A program made the position numbers and the translations under genes. A stretch of DNA of 64,000 nt from Microbacterium ureisolvens (lineage in GTDB: Bacteria; Actinomycetota; Actinomycetes; Actinomycetales; Microbacteriaceae), in contig NZ_JAEUAX010000009.1 of the NCBI RefSeq assembly GCF_019511645.1, forward strand, positions 1-64,000, read 5' to 3'. The notes beneath the pieces are model-generated. The model saw nothing but the letters and a program-made list of their open reading frames with translations. It was not told the origin of the DNA and did not search any database. This document shows, in pieces, positions 8,624-17,427 of this stretch; position 1 is the stretch's first letter; every line of letters starts with the position of its first letter.

Positions 8624-10141
8624 ATGACTGACACCCTGCCGCGCACCGAGACGGCGGTTCTCGACCACTGGATCAACGGCGCCCCCTGGGCCGGGACATC
8701 CGAGCGCACCGGCCACGTGTTCAATCCCGCACTCGGGACGGTCCAGAAGGAGGTGCGGTTCGCGTCGCGCGAAGACGTCGGGCAGGCGGTGGATGCTGCG
8801 TCCGCGGCGTGGCTGCAATGGCGCGACGCGTCGATCGCGAAGCGCCAGTCGGTGCTCTTCGCATTCCGCGAGCTGCTGAACGCCCGCAAGGAGGAGCTGG
8901 CCGAGATCCTCACCTCGGAGCACGGCAAGGTGCTCTCCGACGCGCGCGGCGAGATCGCCCGCGGCATGGAGGTCGTCGAGTTCGCGTGCGGCCTCGGGCA
9001 TCTGACGAAGGGCGCCTACTCCGAGAACGTGTCGACCGGCATCGACGTCTACACGCTGCGCCAGCCGCTCGGCGTCGTGGGCATCATCAGCCCGTTCAAC
9101 TTCCCGGCGATGGTGCCGCTGTGGTTCTTCTCGATCGCTCTGGCCGCCGGCAACGCCGTGGTGCTGAAGCCCTCCGAGAAGGACCCGACCGCCGCGAACT
9201 GGCTTGCGGGCCTGCTCACGGAGGCGGGGCTCCCGGACGGCGTGTTCAATGTCGTGCACGGCGACAAGGAGGCGGTCGACGCGCTGCTCGAGCACCCCGA
9301 TGTGCGCGCGATCTCGTTCGTCGGCTCGACGCCGATCGCCAAGTACGTCTACGAGACCGCCACGTCGCACGGCAAGCGCGTCCAGGCGCTGGGCGGTGCG
9401 AAGAACCACATGCTGGTGCTGCCGGATGCCGACCTCGACCTCGCCGCCGACGCCGCCGTCAACGCGGGCTTCGGCTCGGCGGGCGAGCGCTGCATGGCGA
9501 TCTCCGTCGTGCTCGCGGTCGACACGGTCGCCGACGCGTTCGTCGCGAAGGTCGCCGAGCGCATGGCGGGGCTCAAGGTGGGCGACGGCACGCGCGGCTG
9601 CGACATGGGTCCGCTCATCACCGGTCAGCACCGCGACAAGGTGACGTCGTACCTCGACGTGGCCGACGCCGACGGCGCCTCGGTGGTGGTCGACGGACGC
9701 GACGTCGAGATCGACGGCGACGAGAACGGCTTCTGGCTCGGACCCACGCTCATCGACAACGTGCCGACGTCGTCGACGGTGTACACCGACGAGATCTTCG
9801 GGCCGGTGCTCTCGGTCGTGCGCGTCGAGGGCTACGAGGAGGGCCTCGGGATCATCAATTCCAGCCGGTACGGCAACGGCACGGCGATCTTCACGAACGA
9901 CGGCGGTGCCGCCCGACGCTTCCAGCGAGAGGCGACCGTGGGCATGATCGGCATCAACGTGCCGATCCCGGTTCCTGTCGCGTACCACTCGTTCGGCGGG
10001 TGGAAGGCGTCGCTGTTCGGCGACGCGAAGGCCTACGGCCCGCACGGCTTCGAGTTCTTCACGGCCGAGAAGGCGATCACCTCGCGCTGGCTCGACCCCT
10101 CGCACGGCGGCATCAACCTGGGCTTCCCCCAGCACGACTGA
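8624..10141 (+). CDS. mmsA: CoA-acylating (methyl)malonate-semialdehyde dehydrogenase
   Basis: Aldehyde dehydrogenase superfamily enzyme of 505 residues that would convert malonate or methylmalonate semialdehyde plus CoA and NAD to acetyl- or propionyl-CoA and CO2. The catalytic cysteine is in GSAGERCMAIS, the NAD-site strand is VGIISPFNFPAMVP, and GGAKNHMLVLPDADLD is diagnostic of the MMSDH group, in which the general-base glutamate of ordinary ALDHs is absent. AAGGAGG precedes the ATG. It is the last gene of the operon and supplies the final step from beta-alanine carbon to central metabolism. A paralogue lies at 39418. Confidence 0.93.
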   Translation: MTDTLPRTETAVLDHWINGAPWAGTSERTGHVFNPALGTVQKEVRFASREDVGQAVDAASAAWLQWRDASIAKRQSVLFAFRELLNARKEELAEILTSEHGKVLSDARGEIARGMEVVEFACGLGHLTKGAYSENVSTGIDVYTLRQPLGVVGIISPFNFPAMVPLWFFSIALAAGNAVVLKPSEKDPTAANWLAGLLTEAGLPDGVFNVVHGDKEAVDALLEHPDVRAISFVGSTPIAKYVYETATSHGKRVQALGGAKNHMLVLPDADLDLAADAAVNAGFGSAGERCMAISVVLAVDTVADAFVAKVAERMAGLKVGDGTRGCDMGPLITGQHRDKVTSYLDVADADGASVVVDGRDVEIDGDENGFWLGPTLIDNVPTSSTVYTDEIFGPVLSVVRVEGYEEGLGIINSSRYGNGTAIFTNDGGAARRFQREATVGMIGINVPIPVPVAYHSFGGWKASLFGDAKAYGPHGFEFFTAEKAITSRWLDPSHGGINLGFPQHD

Positions 10142-10162
10142 CGCTCGCCCGCAGGAGGGCCC

Positions 10163-11128
10163 TCAATCGTCGACCGGCGGCGGGGCGAAGATCTTCACCG
10201 CCGCCGGCCGGGCGATGCAGCGCAGGCGGAACCCCGCGGCATCGCGCTGCTCGAGCTCGCCGTCGTGGACGAACACGGACGGGTGCCCGGGCTCGGGGCG
10301 AACGCCGAGGTCGAGCTCGCGCACCACGAGCCGCTCGATGTCGGTGTCGCGGGGGAAGAGCCGCAGCGCGCGCATCACCGCGGCCGTTCGCTTGCCGAAC
10401 GCGAGCGACGCCAGAGCGCGCACCTTCGAGCCGCGGGCGTGGTGGATGCGCACGTCCAGCACGCCGGCATCGGCCTCCCGGCGCTGCATCGTGGCCACCC
10501 GGTCCGGGTCGTTGCGCCCGACGCTCACGAAGACCGACCACACGCGGGCACGGTGTCCGCTGCGCACGATCGTCAGGGGCTCGGCCCGTCGCAGAGCCAC
10601 CGCGGTCGCCGCCACCCCTCCGAGCCACTTGCCGAGGCTGTTGCGGCGCTCCCGCTCCTCGATCAGTTCCGGGTAGGCACCGACCGACACCACGTTCAGC
10701 ACCGTGAGCGGCGCATCGTCGTCCGCCCTCGCGTCGGCGACGCCGACCTCGACCGTCGAGCCGGCCTCATACGCGTCGACGGCGGCATCCACACTGTCGA
10801 TCCCGAGCGCCCGCACGAAGTGGTTGAAAGTGCCGCCGGGCATGGCGAGGAGAGGCCGGTCGTACCGGCGGGCGAGATGCGCCATGCGCGACACCGACCC
10901 GTCACCGCCGTAGACGCCGAGCACCGTGGGTGGATCGTCGCCGGCCATCGCCACGGCGACGACGTCCTCGAGATCCTCGTCTTCGCCGATCTCGCGGATC
11001 TGCGCCGCGGGCAGCCGCGCGGCGAAGGTGCCGGCGGGATCCGCCCGCACCACCGCCGTGCCCGAGGCCGTGTTGCGGATGATGAGCACCCCGCGACCAC
11101 GCGGTTCCGGCGCCGAGGCGGACTCCAT
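10163..11128 (-). CDS. Diacylglycerol/lipid kinase family protein
   Basis: Cytoplasmic lipid kinase of 321 residues. The N-terminal DAGK catalytic domain starts with LIIRNTASGTA and contains the glycine-rich nucleotide loop GVYGGDGSVSRMAHL followed by LLAMPGGTFNHFVRALGI, the usual GGDGT-type and GGTxN motifs (here GGDGS). The C-terminal half is the beta-sandwich seen in YegS/DgkB proteins. The ATG at 11128 is preferred because upstream in-frame residues are basic and low complexity. It converges on the end of the catabolic operon and is not related to it. The lipid substrate cannot be told. Confidence 0.88.
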   Translation of the reverse strand: MESASAPEPRGRGVLIIRNTASGTAVVRADPAGTFAARLPAAQIREIGEDEDLEDVVAVAMAGDDPPTVLGVYGGDGSVSRMAHLARRYDRPLLAMPGGTFNHFVRALGIDSVDAAVDAYEAGSTVEVGVADARADDDAPLTVLNVVSVGAYPELIEERERRNSLGKWLGGVAATAVALRRAEPLTIVRSGHRARVWSVFVSVGRNDPDRVATMQRREADAGVLDVRIHHARGSKVRALASLAFGKRTAAVMRALRLFPRDTDIERLVVRELDLGVRPEPGHPSVFVHDGELEQRDAAGFRLRCIARPAAVKIFAPPPVDD

Positions 11129-11308
11129 ACCCGCGACACTACCCACGCGCCGTCGCCGAGGCCTGGACTTGCGCCGCTGCCCCGGGGATGCACAGGGGCT
11201 CACCGCCCGCGGGTGCCGAACCGGAAACCTGCACCGAGACCACGGGCGACGTCCCCGGTCTCGACGGCGATGCCCTGGCTCGACGACCGTGCGGAGCTGC
11301 GCGGGTCG

Positions 11309-11764
11309 TCAGGCCGGGAGGATCGGGCGGTTCTCGTAGAACGTCTGCAGCACGACGGTCGTGCGGGTGTTGACCGAGGCGGCGGCGCGGATGTCGCGGA
11401 TCAGCGACTCGAGGTGACGCGGCGAGGCGACCCGCACGAGAAGGATGTAGCTGGCGTCGCCCGCGATCGAGTGGCACGCCTCGATCTCGGACAGATGCTC
11501 GAGAAGCTCGGGCGCATTGTCGGGCTGCGCGGGGTCGAGCGGTGTGATCTCGACGAAGGCGGCGAGCGGCTTGCCGACGGCCTCGGCGTCGACCAGGGCG
11601 CGGTAGCCGGTGATGACGCCGCGGCTTTCGAGTCGGCGCAGCCGCGCCTGCACGGCGGACACCGACAGCCCGACCGCCGCCGACAGGTCGGCCAGCGTGG
11701 CGCGGGCGTCCTGGGAAACCTCGCGCACGATGGCGGCATCGATCGCATCGTCCAGGGCGGGCAC
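11309..11764 (-). CDS. Lrp/AsnC family transcriptional regulator
   Basis: DNA-binding regulator of 151 residues. The N-terminal helix-turn-helix reads LADLSAAVGLSVSAVQARLRRLE (about 24-46), and the C-terminal RAM/ligand domain contains the beta strands ACHSIAGDASYILLVRV. The start is a GTG at 11764. It is divergent from the DUF6421 gene at 11871, and a perfect palindrome lies between them, so autoregulation and control of that gene are likely. The effector amino acid is unknown. Confidence 0.92.
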   Translation of the reverse strand: MPALDDAIDAAIVREVSQDARATLADLSAAVGLSVSAVQARLRRLESRGVITGYRALVDAEAVGKPLAAFVEITPLDPAQPDNAPELLEHLSEIEACHSIAGDASYILLVRVASPRHLESLIRDIRAAASVNTRTTVVLQTFYENRPILPA

Positions 11765-11784
11765 GGCTCCACTCTAACCGCGGA

Positions 11785-11799
11785 CAGGAAATTTTCCTG
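11785..11799. promoter_or_regulatory. Palindrome CAGGAAA-T-TTTCCTG, likely AsnC operator
   Basis: A perfect 7+7 bp palindrome with one central base lies in the 106-bp gap between the divergent AsnC-type gene and the DUF6421 gene. It is AT-rich in a GC-rich genome and has the size and symmetry of Lrp/AsnC boxes. A TAGAAT hexamer at 11827-11832 could be the -10 of the rightward promoter. Binding is inferred. Confidence 0.6.
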
Positions 11800-11870
11800 C
11801 TGAATCGTGCAGACAAGGGAAGTTCTCTAGAATCGAGAGCGAAACCGCACTCGAAGATCGGAGGTTCACC

Positions 11871-13292
11871 ATGTCCAGCAGCGCCCTTCACACGACGAAG
11901 GCGATCGTCGGCGAACCCGAGGTCGTCGACGACGCCCGCATGGCTGAGACGAGCGACGCCTGGCTGCGCCTCAAGGCGGCCGCGACGGCGATCCAGAGCC
12001 TCCAGGCGCAGGACGGATCGATTCCGGATGCTGCCGCCCACGACGAGGCGCGCGCTCTCGTCTCCGAGATCACGGCCGGCATCCGCGCGCTGGCGCCCGC
12101 CTTTCCCCACGACGCCGAGTACCTGTCCGCCGCCGTGCGCGACTTCGAGCGCTGGGAGGACCAGGGGTTCGCCGTCCCCGACTTCCTCGACTCGCTCGAG
12201 GCCTTCCAGCCCCAACAGCAGCGGGCCGACGGCATTCGTCATCTCGTCGTGTTCCCGATGTACACGCAGAACGGCTCGCGCGACCGCCACGTCGAGGCGG
12301 TGCTCGTCGAGGTGATCTGGCCCGAGTTCATCGCGCAGCTCGAGGCCGGCGACTACGGCAACAAGCTGTTCGTGTCGCTGCGATTCGTCGACTTCACGCC
12401 CGGATACGACACGAACAGCGCGGTGCTGTTCCCTGAGACCGTCGCGATGCGCGAGATCCCCACCTTCACGTGGGGCGCGATCTTCCAGGACCGCGAGGCC
12501 GCGCGCTACCGCCGCGTCGTGCGCGCCGCCGCCGACATCACGAAGCTCGACCTGCCCGACGACGCCCTCCGCATGCTCGACGACCAGGAGCTCACCGAGA
12601 AGACGTTCGTGATGTGGGACATCATCCACGACCGCACCCACATGCGCGGCGACCTGCCGTTCGACCCGTTCATGATCAAGCAGCGGATGCCGTACTTCCT
12701 GTACTCGCTCGAGGAGCTGCGGTGCGACCTCACGGCGTTCCGCGAATGCGTCGCCATCGAGAAGCGCCTGGCCGCGCAGGAGTCGCTGACGACGGCCGAG
12801 GCCGAGATGCTCGAGCACGCGAAGCTCGTGCAGTACGCGGTCATCTTCGACCGCATCTTCCGGTTCTCGATCACCGGCTCGCGCGTGCGCAACTACGACG
12901 GGCTCGGCGGCCAGCTGCTGTTCGCCTGGCTGCACCAGCGCGACGTGCTGCACTGGACCGACACGGCGCTCGCCTTCGACTGGGACGACGTCCCGGCCGC
13001 CGTCATCGCGCTCGGCGAGGCGATCGACGAGCTCTACTGGCGCTCGATCGACCGGCCGAAGACCGCGCACTGGCTCGCGGCCTACGACCTGGTGCGTTCG
13101 ACGCTGACGCCGAACCCCGCCTCGCAGTGGGCGCGGGGCCTGCCCGACGAGGTGCTCGCCGGCACTCCGAAGGGCTACACCGACGCGGTGCTGGACGACG
13201 AGTTCCCGCTGTCGATGTTCTTCGAAGCCCTCGACAAGAAGATGAAGCCCGTCATCGAATCGACGGCCGGGATCACGGGACGCGATTCCTGA
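11871..13292 (+). CDS. DUF6421 family protein of unknown function
   Basis: Protein of 473 residues recognised as DUF6421, a family seen in actinobacteria with no assigned function. It is soluble, with no signal peptide or membrane helix. The central segment (about residues 250-295) holds DIIHDRTHMRGDLPFDPF and then YSLEELRCDLTAF. The HDxxH plus downstream E/D pattern is reminiscent of a metal site, but this is my reading and not established. Translation starts at an ATG after GGAGG. Expression is probably controlled by the divergent AsnC-type regulator, and the SDR gene downstream may be functionally linked because it is on the same strand 73 nt away. Confidence 0.85.
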   Translation: MSSSALHTTKAIVGEPEVVDDARMAETSDAWLRLKAAATAIQSLQAQDGSIPDAAAHDEARALVSEITAGIRALAPAFPHDAEYLSAAVRDFERWEDQGFAVPDFLDSLEAFQPQQQRADGIRHLVVFPMYTQNGSRDRHVEAVLVEVIWPEFIAQLEAGDYGNKLFVSLRFVDFTPGYDTNSAVLFPETVAMREIPTFTWGAIFQDREAARYRRVVRAAADITKLDLPDDALRMLDDQELTEKTFVMWDIIHDRTHMRGDLPFDPFMIKQRMPYFLYSLEELRCDLTAFRECVAIEKRLAAQESLTTAEAEMLEHAKLVQYAVIFDRIFRFSITGSRVRNYDGLGGQLLFAWLHQRDVLHWTDTALAFDWDDVPAAVIALGEAIDELYWRSIDRPKTAHWLAAYDLVRSTLTPNPASQWARGLPDEVLAGTPKGYTDAVLDDEFPLSMFFEALDKKMKPVIESTAGITGRDS

Positions 13293-13308
13293 CGCGGGCG
13301 CGCGTTCT

Positions 13309-13331
13309 CGGCGAGACGTCGCTTCTCGCCG
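13309..13331 (+). terminator. Hairpin after the DUF6421 gene
   Basis: CGGCGAGA (13309-13316) pairs perfectly with TCTCGCCG (13324-13331) across a 7-nt loop, 16 nt past the stop codon. There is no clear T-run, so termination strength is uncertain. Confidence 0.45.
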
Positions 13332-13365
13332 GGAGCGCTCGTTCGCGACGTGGGAGGCTGGAGAC

Positions 13366-14079
13366 ATGACCGTCTCAGGCAGACTCGTGATCATCGCCGG
13401 CGCGACCAGCGCTTCGGGCCTCACCGCCGCCCGCGTCCTGCGCGACGCGGGTGCAAGGGTGGTGGCCGTCGGCCGCGACGCCGGCAAGCTGCGGGACCTG
13501 GTGGACTCCCTCGACGCGGATGCTGAGCGCCTGGGCACCGCCCCGTCCGGAAGCGTTCGCACCGAGGTATGCGACCTCGGCGACGAGGACGCGGTCGCCT
13601 CTCTCGCCGAGCGCGTCCACGAGGCCGACGGACCCGTGGACGGCGTGCTGCACCTCGTGGGCGGCTGGCGCGGCGGAGGGGGCCTGGCGGGTCAGACGGA
13701 CGCCGACTACCGCTTCCTCGAGGGCTCGCTCACCGCTCTCCGCCACGTCAGCCGCGCGTTCGACGCCGATCTCCGGGCGTCGGAGGCCGGCCGCCTGGCA
13801 GTGGTGTCGTCGACGGCCGTCACACGTCCCGTCGCCGCGGGCGCGAACTACGCCGCGGTGAAGGCGGCCACCGAGGCGTGGACGCGCGCCGTCGCGCAGG
13901 GCTTCGCGAAGGATGCGCGGGATGCGGACAAGCCGCTGGCCGCAGCATCCGTGATCTTCCGCGTGAAGAGCCTCGACGGACTCGAGGAGGCCCTCGCGCA
14001 GCGGTTCAGCGACCTCTGGCTCACCGACGCGGCGGATGTCAACGACACCATCGTCGAACTCACCGACCCCTCGCTCTGA
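13366..14079 (+). CDS. SDR family NAD(P)-binding oxidoreductase
   Basis: Short-chain dehydrogenase/reductase of 237 residues. The Rossmann start is LVIIAGATSASGLTAARVL, a variant of TGxxxGxG, and the basic RD after VVAVG suggests NADP preference. Catalytic elements are VVSSTAVTRP (Ser) and NYAAVKAATEAW (Tyr-x-x-x-Lys). Substrate is unknown. GGGAGG precedes the ATG. It lies between the DUF6421 and threonine aldolase genes, all on the same strand, which may form a loose unit. Confidence 0.87.
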   Translation: MTVSGRLVIIAGATSASGLTAARVLRDAGARVVAVGRDAGKLRDLVDSLDADAERLGTAPSGSVRTEVCDLGDEDAVASLAERVHEADGPVDGVLHLVGGWRGGGGLAGQTDADYRFLEGSLTALRHVSRAFDADLRASEAGRLAVVSSTAVTRPVAAGANYAAVKAATEAWTRAVAQGFAKDARDADKPLAAASVIFRVKSLDGLEEALAQRFSDLWLTDAADVNDTIVELTDPSL

Positions 14080-14128
14080 CGGCCGGCGGCACTCCCGCCC
14101 GGCCGCACGCGAACAAGATTGGACACCC

Positions 14129-15199
14129 GTGACCACGATCCACGACCCGAACCTGCGCGGCTTCGCCAGCGACAACTACTCCGGCATCCACCCCGAGGTC
14201 CTCGCGGCGATCGCTGCCGCCAACGACGGCCACCAGGTCGCATACGGCGACGACGTCTACACGGAGCGCCTGCAGGCAGTCATGGCCCGGCACTTCGGCG
14301 AGGGCGTCGAGGCGTACCCGGTGTTCAACGGCACCGGCGCCAACGTCGTCGGCCTGCAGTCGATGCTCCCCCGCTGGGGCGCCGTCGTCTCGGCCGGTAC
14401 CGCGCACATCAACGTCGACGAGGGCGGCGCGCCCGAGCGCGTGGCCGGCATCAAGCTGCTGACCGTCCCGACGGACGACGGCAAGCTCACGCCCGAGCTC
14501 ATCGACCGCGAGGCATGGGGCTGGGGCGACGAGCACCGCGCGCAGCCCCTGGTCGTCTCGATCACCCAGTCGACCGAGCTCGGCACCCTGTACTCGGTCG
14601 ACGAGATCCGTGCGATCGCCGATCACGCACACAGCCTCGGCATGAACCTCCACATGGACGGCTCGCGCATCTCGAACGCCGCTGCGGCACTCGGCCTGCC
14701 GTTGCGCGAATTCACGCGCGACGTGGGCGTCGACGTGCTCAGCTTCGGTGGCACGAAGAACGGCGCGATGCTCGGCGAGGCGGTCGTCGTGCTCAACCCC
14801 GGCGCGTCGACGGGGCTGAAGTTCCTGCGCAAGCTCGACATGCAGCTCGCCTCGAAGATGCGCTTCGTCTCGGCGCAGCTGCTCGCCCTGCTCGAAGGCG
14901 ACCTGTGGCTGCGCAACGCCTCGCACTCCAACGCGATGGCGCAGCGCCTGCGCAGCGGCATCGAGGCAGGTCTCGCCGCCGGCACGATCCGCGGCGTCGG
15001 GTTCACCCAGCCGACCCAGGCCAATGGGGTGTTCGCGACGCTGCCCGACGACGTCGCCGAGCGCCTGCGCACCTCGTTCCGGTTCTACGACTGGGATGCC
15101 GCGAAGAACGAGGTCCGCTGGATGTGCTCGTTCGACACGAGCGAGAACGACATCGACGCCTTCCTCGCCGCCATCGCGCGGGAGACCTCGGCCGCCTGA
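14129..15199 (+). CDS. Low-specificity threonine aldolase / beta-eliminating lyase
   Basis: PLP enzyme of 356 residues that would split L-threonine or beta-hydroxy amino acids to glycine and an aldehyde. It begins with GFASDNYSGIHPEVL and has the family's PVFNGTGANVVGLQSML segment, the DGSRISNAAAALGLPL stretch and the PLP lysine in SFGGTKNGAMLGEAVV. A GTG at 14129 gives the family-typical short N terminus. Longer in-frame extensions run through the preceding SDR gene and are rejected. Confidence 0.9.
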   Translation: MTTIHDPNLRGFASDNYSGIHPEVLAAIAAANDGHQVAYGDDVYTERLQAVMARHFGEGVEAYPVFNGTGANVVGLQSMLPRWGAVVSAGTAHINVDEGGAPERVAGIKLLTVPTDDGKLTPELIDREAWGWGDEHRAQPLVVSITQSTELGTLYSVDEIRAIADHAHSLGMNLHMDGSRISNAAAALGLPLREFTRDVGVDVLSFGGTKNGAMLGEAVVVLNPGASTGLKFLRKLDMQLASKMRFVSAQLLALLEGDLWLRNASHSNAMAQRLRSGIEAGLAAGTIRGVGFTQPTQANGVFATLPDDVAERLRTSFRFYDWDAAKNEVRWMCSFDTSENDIDAFLAAIARETSAA

Positions 15200-15371
15200 T
15201 CCGGCGCGGCGACCGCCTCAACGGGTCAACCGGGCTTCCACAGGAGAGTCGTCGCTCGACGCTCCTGTATGGGCCCGGTTGCCTGTCGAAGAAGGGGCGG
15301 ATGCCCCCAGACTCGGATTCCCCGCTCGGTGAACGAGCCGGGAACGAGTTGAGCGAGCGAGGGACGAGCGA

Positions 15372-15422
15372 GACGAAACGCCCCGAACCCCGGCGCGGGC
15401 CGCAGGTTCGAGGCGTTTCGTC
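15372..15422. terminator. Long bidirectional hairpin between convergent genes
   Basis: GACGAAACGCC (15372-15382) pairs with GGCGTTTCGTC (15412-15422), and inside it CGAACC (15384-15389) pairs with GGTTCG (15405-15410). The element sits between the threonine aldolase and the convergent coiled-coil gene, as expected for a shared terminator. The preceding bases (about 15335-15371) are a degenerate GAGCGAGCGA-type repeat, a style I associate with intergenic repeats of this genus. The rest of the 265-bp gap shows no gene. Confidence 0.6.
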
Positions 15423-15464
15423 TTCGGGCGCCAGAGCGCCCGCAGGCGCCGCAGGGGCCGCCGA

Positions 15465-17213
15465 TCAGCCTTGGTTGTGCTCCTCGGCTGAGTGGGGGCG
15501 TTCGGACTCGGGCTGCTCGCCCTCGGGCTCGGTGGCCTCGTCGTGTTCGCCCTCGGGCTCGGTGGCCTCGTGGTGTTCGTCCTCGGGCTCGGTGGCCTCG
15601 TGGTGCTCACCCTCGCTCTCCTGGCCTTCGGACTCGGTGCCCTCGGCGTTCGTCACCTCGGCCTCGACAACCTCGGCCTCGACATCGACCGGGCCCGCAG
15701 CAGCCGTCGCCTCCGCTCCCTCGCCCTCGGCCTCGACATCGACCGGGCCCGCAGCAGCCGTCGCCTCCGCTCCCTCGCCCTCGGGCTCGGGCTCGGCCGT
15801 CGCGAGAACTCCCTCGGGGCGGATGAGCTCCTTGACCTCGGCCATGAAGCTCATGAGCTGATGCTGCTGCCAGCGCAGCTGTCGGGTGCGGTCCTCGGCG
15901 TCGCGCAGCACGGACTGCGAGTGCGTCGTGACCAGGTCGATGATGCGCTCGGCCTTCACGTGGGCGCGCTCGAGGTGCTCGCGGGCCCGCAGCTGCGCAT
16001 CGGCCTCGATCTGCTGCGACTGGGCGCGCATGAGGCGCTCGAAGTCCTCGGCCTTCACCGAGACGCGCTGCGCGTGCTCGAGCGAGGCGGCGACCTGCTC
16101 GTTGGCGTCCTGCGTGATGCGCTCGGCGTGCGCGACCGCCTGATTGTGCAGCACGAGGAACTCCTGGTGCGCGTCGTCCTGGCGACGGGTGAGGGATGCC
16201 TCGAACTCGAGGGCGCGCAGCCGCAGCTCGCGCACCGTCTCCTCGGCCTCGGCGCGATCGCGGGCCGTCTCGCGGGCGACGGTCGAACGCAGCACGGCCG
16301 CGCCCTTCTCAGCCTCGGACCGGATGGCGGCGGCCTCACGCTCGGCCTGCGACACCTTCTCCGCCGCGTGGGCGGCCTCGCGCTCGAGGCGCGCCTCGTG
16401 CGCAGTGAGCTCGGTATCGATCTTCAGCTTGATCTGCTGGGCGTCGTGCTGGGCTTGCGAGACGATGGCATCGGCCTCTGCCTGCGCCGACGCGCGCCGG
16501 TTGGCGATCTCTTCCCGCGCGGCCTCGAGCAGGCGGTCGCCCTGGATCGTCGCATTGCGGATGAGCAGGCTCGCCTGGTCTTCGGCGACGCGCAGCACCT
16601 CCTCGAACTGCTGGCGGTTGGGCGACTCGGTCGTCGCGCCGACGAGCTCGTCGCTCAGGGTCTGCACACGCTGCTCGGCGTCGGCGATCTTCGCGTGCGC
16701 GAGCTCCAGCTCCGCCCGGAGCCGCTGGACGGCATCGCCCTCTTCCTCGCGGGCGGCGGATGCCTCGGCCGCGACGCGCTCGAGCTCCGCCTCGCGGGCC
16801 TGCTCGGCGTCGGCGAGGGCCGCTTCGAGCCGCTCGATCTCTTCCTGGCGGGCCGCCAGCGCGGCGTCGAACTCAGCCTGACGTTCTGCAATCGCCGCCT
16901 CGATCTCGGCCTGGCGACGCTCGGTGGCAGCCTGGAGCTCGGCCTCGAGACGCTCGGCCTTCGCGCGGCTCTGCGCGACCGCCGCACCGGCGCGACGCTG
17001 GTGCTGCTTCAGCTGCGCGACCTCGTCGGTGGCGGCGCGCATGCGCGCATCGAGCCCGGCGATGGCGGCGTCGACCTCTTCCTTGTCGTACCCGCGGAAG
17101 GTCGTCGTGAACCCCGACCCGAACGCGGTCGTCGCGGTGTCACCGATGAGGTTGTCGAACGGGGTCGGGTCGTCCTGACCCGTGTTTCCGGCGCTCTGAG
17201 CATGGTCGGACAT
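15465..17213 (-). CDS. DivIVA-like long coiled-coil protein with acidic repeat tail
   Basis: Protein of 582 residues. Residues about 20-60 hold a DivIVA-type start (TTFRGYDKEEVDAAIAGLDAR). About 60-430 is an almost unbroken Ala/Glu/Arg coiled coil. The C-terminal 110 residues are acidic low-complexity repeats. This layout matches actinobacterial DivIVA/FilP/Scy-like cytoskeletal proteins, often labelled cellulose-binding protein, that act in polar growth or division. The start at 17213 (MSDHAQ) has GGAG 8 nt upstream; longer in-frame starts are weaker. Function beyond cytoskeletal organisation is not visible. Confidence 0.8.
   Translation of the reverse strand: MSDHAQSAGNTGQDDPTPFDNLIGDTATTAFGSGFTTTFRGYDKEEVDAAIAGLDARMRAATDEVAQLKQHQRRAGAAVAQSRAKAERLEAELQAATERRQAEIEAAIAERQAEFDAALAARQEEIERLEAALADAEQAREAELERVAAEASAAREEEGDAVQRLRAELELAHAKIADAEQRVQTLSDELVGATTESPNRQQFEEVLRVAEDQASLLIRNATIQGDRLLEAAREEIANRRASAQAEADAIVSQAQHDAQQIKLKIDTELTAHEARLEREAAHAAEKVSQAEREAAAIRSEAEKGAAVLRSTVARETARDRAEAEETVRELRLRALEFEASLTRRQDDAHQEFLVLHNQAVAHAERITQDANEQVAASLEHAQRVSVKAEDFERLMRAQSQQIEADAQLRAREHLERAHVKAERIIDLVTTHSQSVLRDAEDRTRQLRWQQHQLMSFMAEVKELIRPEGVLATAEPEPEGEGAEATAAAGPVDVEAEGEGAEATAAAGPVDVEAEVVEAEVTNAEGTESEGQESEGEHHEATEPEDEHHEATEPEGEHDEATEPEGEQPESERPHSAEEHNQG
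15521..15610. repeat. Three tandem 30-bp units in the coiled-coil gene
   Basis: Units at 15521-15550, 15551-15580 and 15581-15610 differ at few positions and encode ten-residue repeats of the EHHEATEPEG type in the C-terminal tail of the coiled-coil protein. Such units easily gain or lose copies. Confidence 0.85.
15675..15782. repeat. Perfect 54-bp tandem duplication in the coiled-coil gene
   Basis: Two identical 54-bp copies (15675-15728, 15729-15782) encode two 18-residue repeats of VEAEGEGAEATAAAGPVD. Base-perfect identity points to a recent duplication or ongoing slippage. Confidence 0.9.
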
Positions 17214-17427
17214 CGGTTTCTCCGCTTTCTGTGGCGAGGGTGGTGCTGCGTCGGCGAGTGCTCGCGGCGGAGGCGTGCGGTATCGCGCCCGCCGCACCGG
17301 CGAAGTGTCGCCGCGCGCGCGAGCATCAGTGACCGCACCGTCCTCTACGACACCGGGGGGTGTGTCGCGGGTGACTGCGCTTCGGGGGTAGGTGAACCCT
17401 ACAACGCCCGGCTGTGTGCGCGAAACG

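Noticed and set aside
11139..13562. Minus-strand frame of about 800 codons opposite the DUF6421 gene
   Set aside because: Spans several real genes and intergenic regions, and no domain is recognisable.
15218..15610. Possible small Ser/Thr/Pro-rich protein on the minus strand
   Set aside because: It is another frame of the acidic repeat tail and of the terminator region; its repeats only mirror the DNA repeats.
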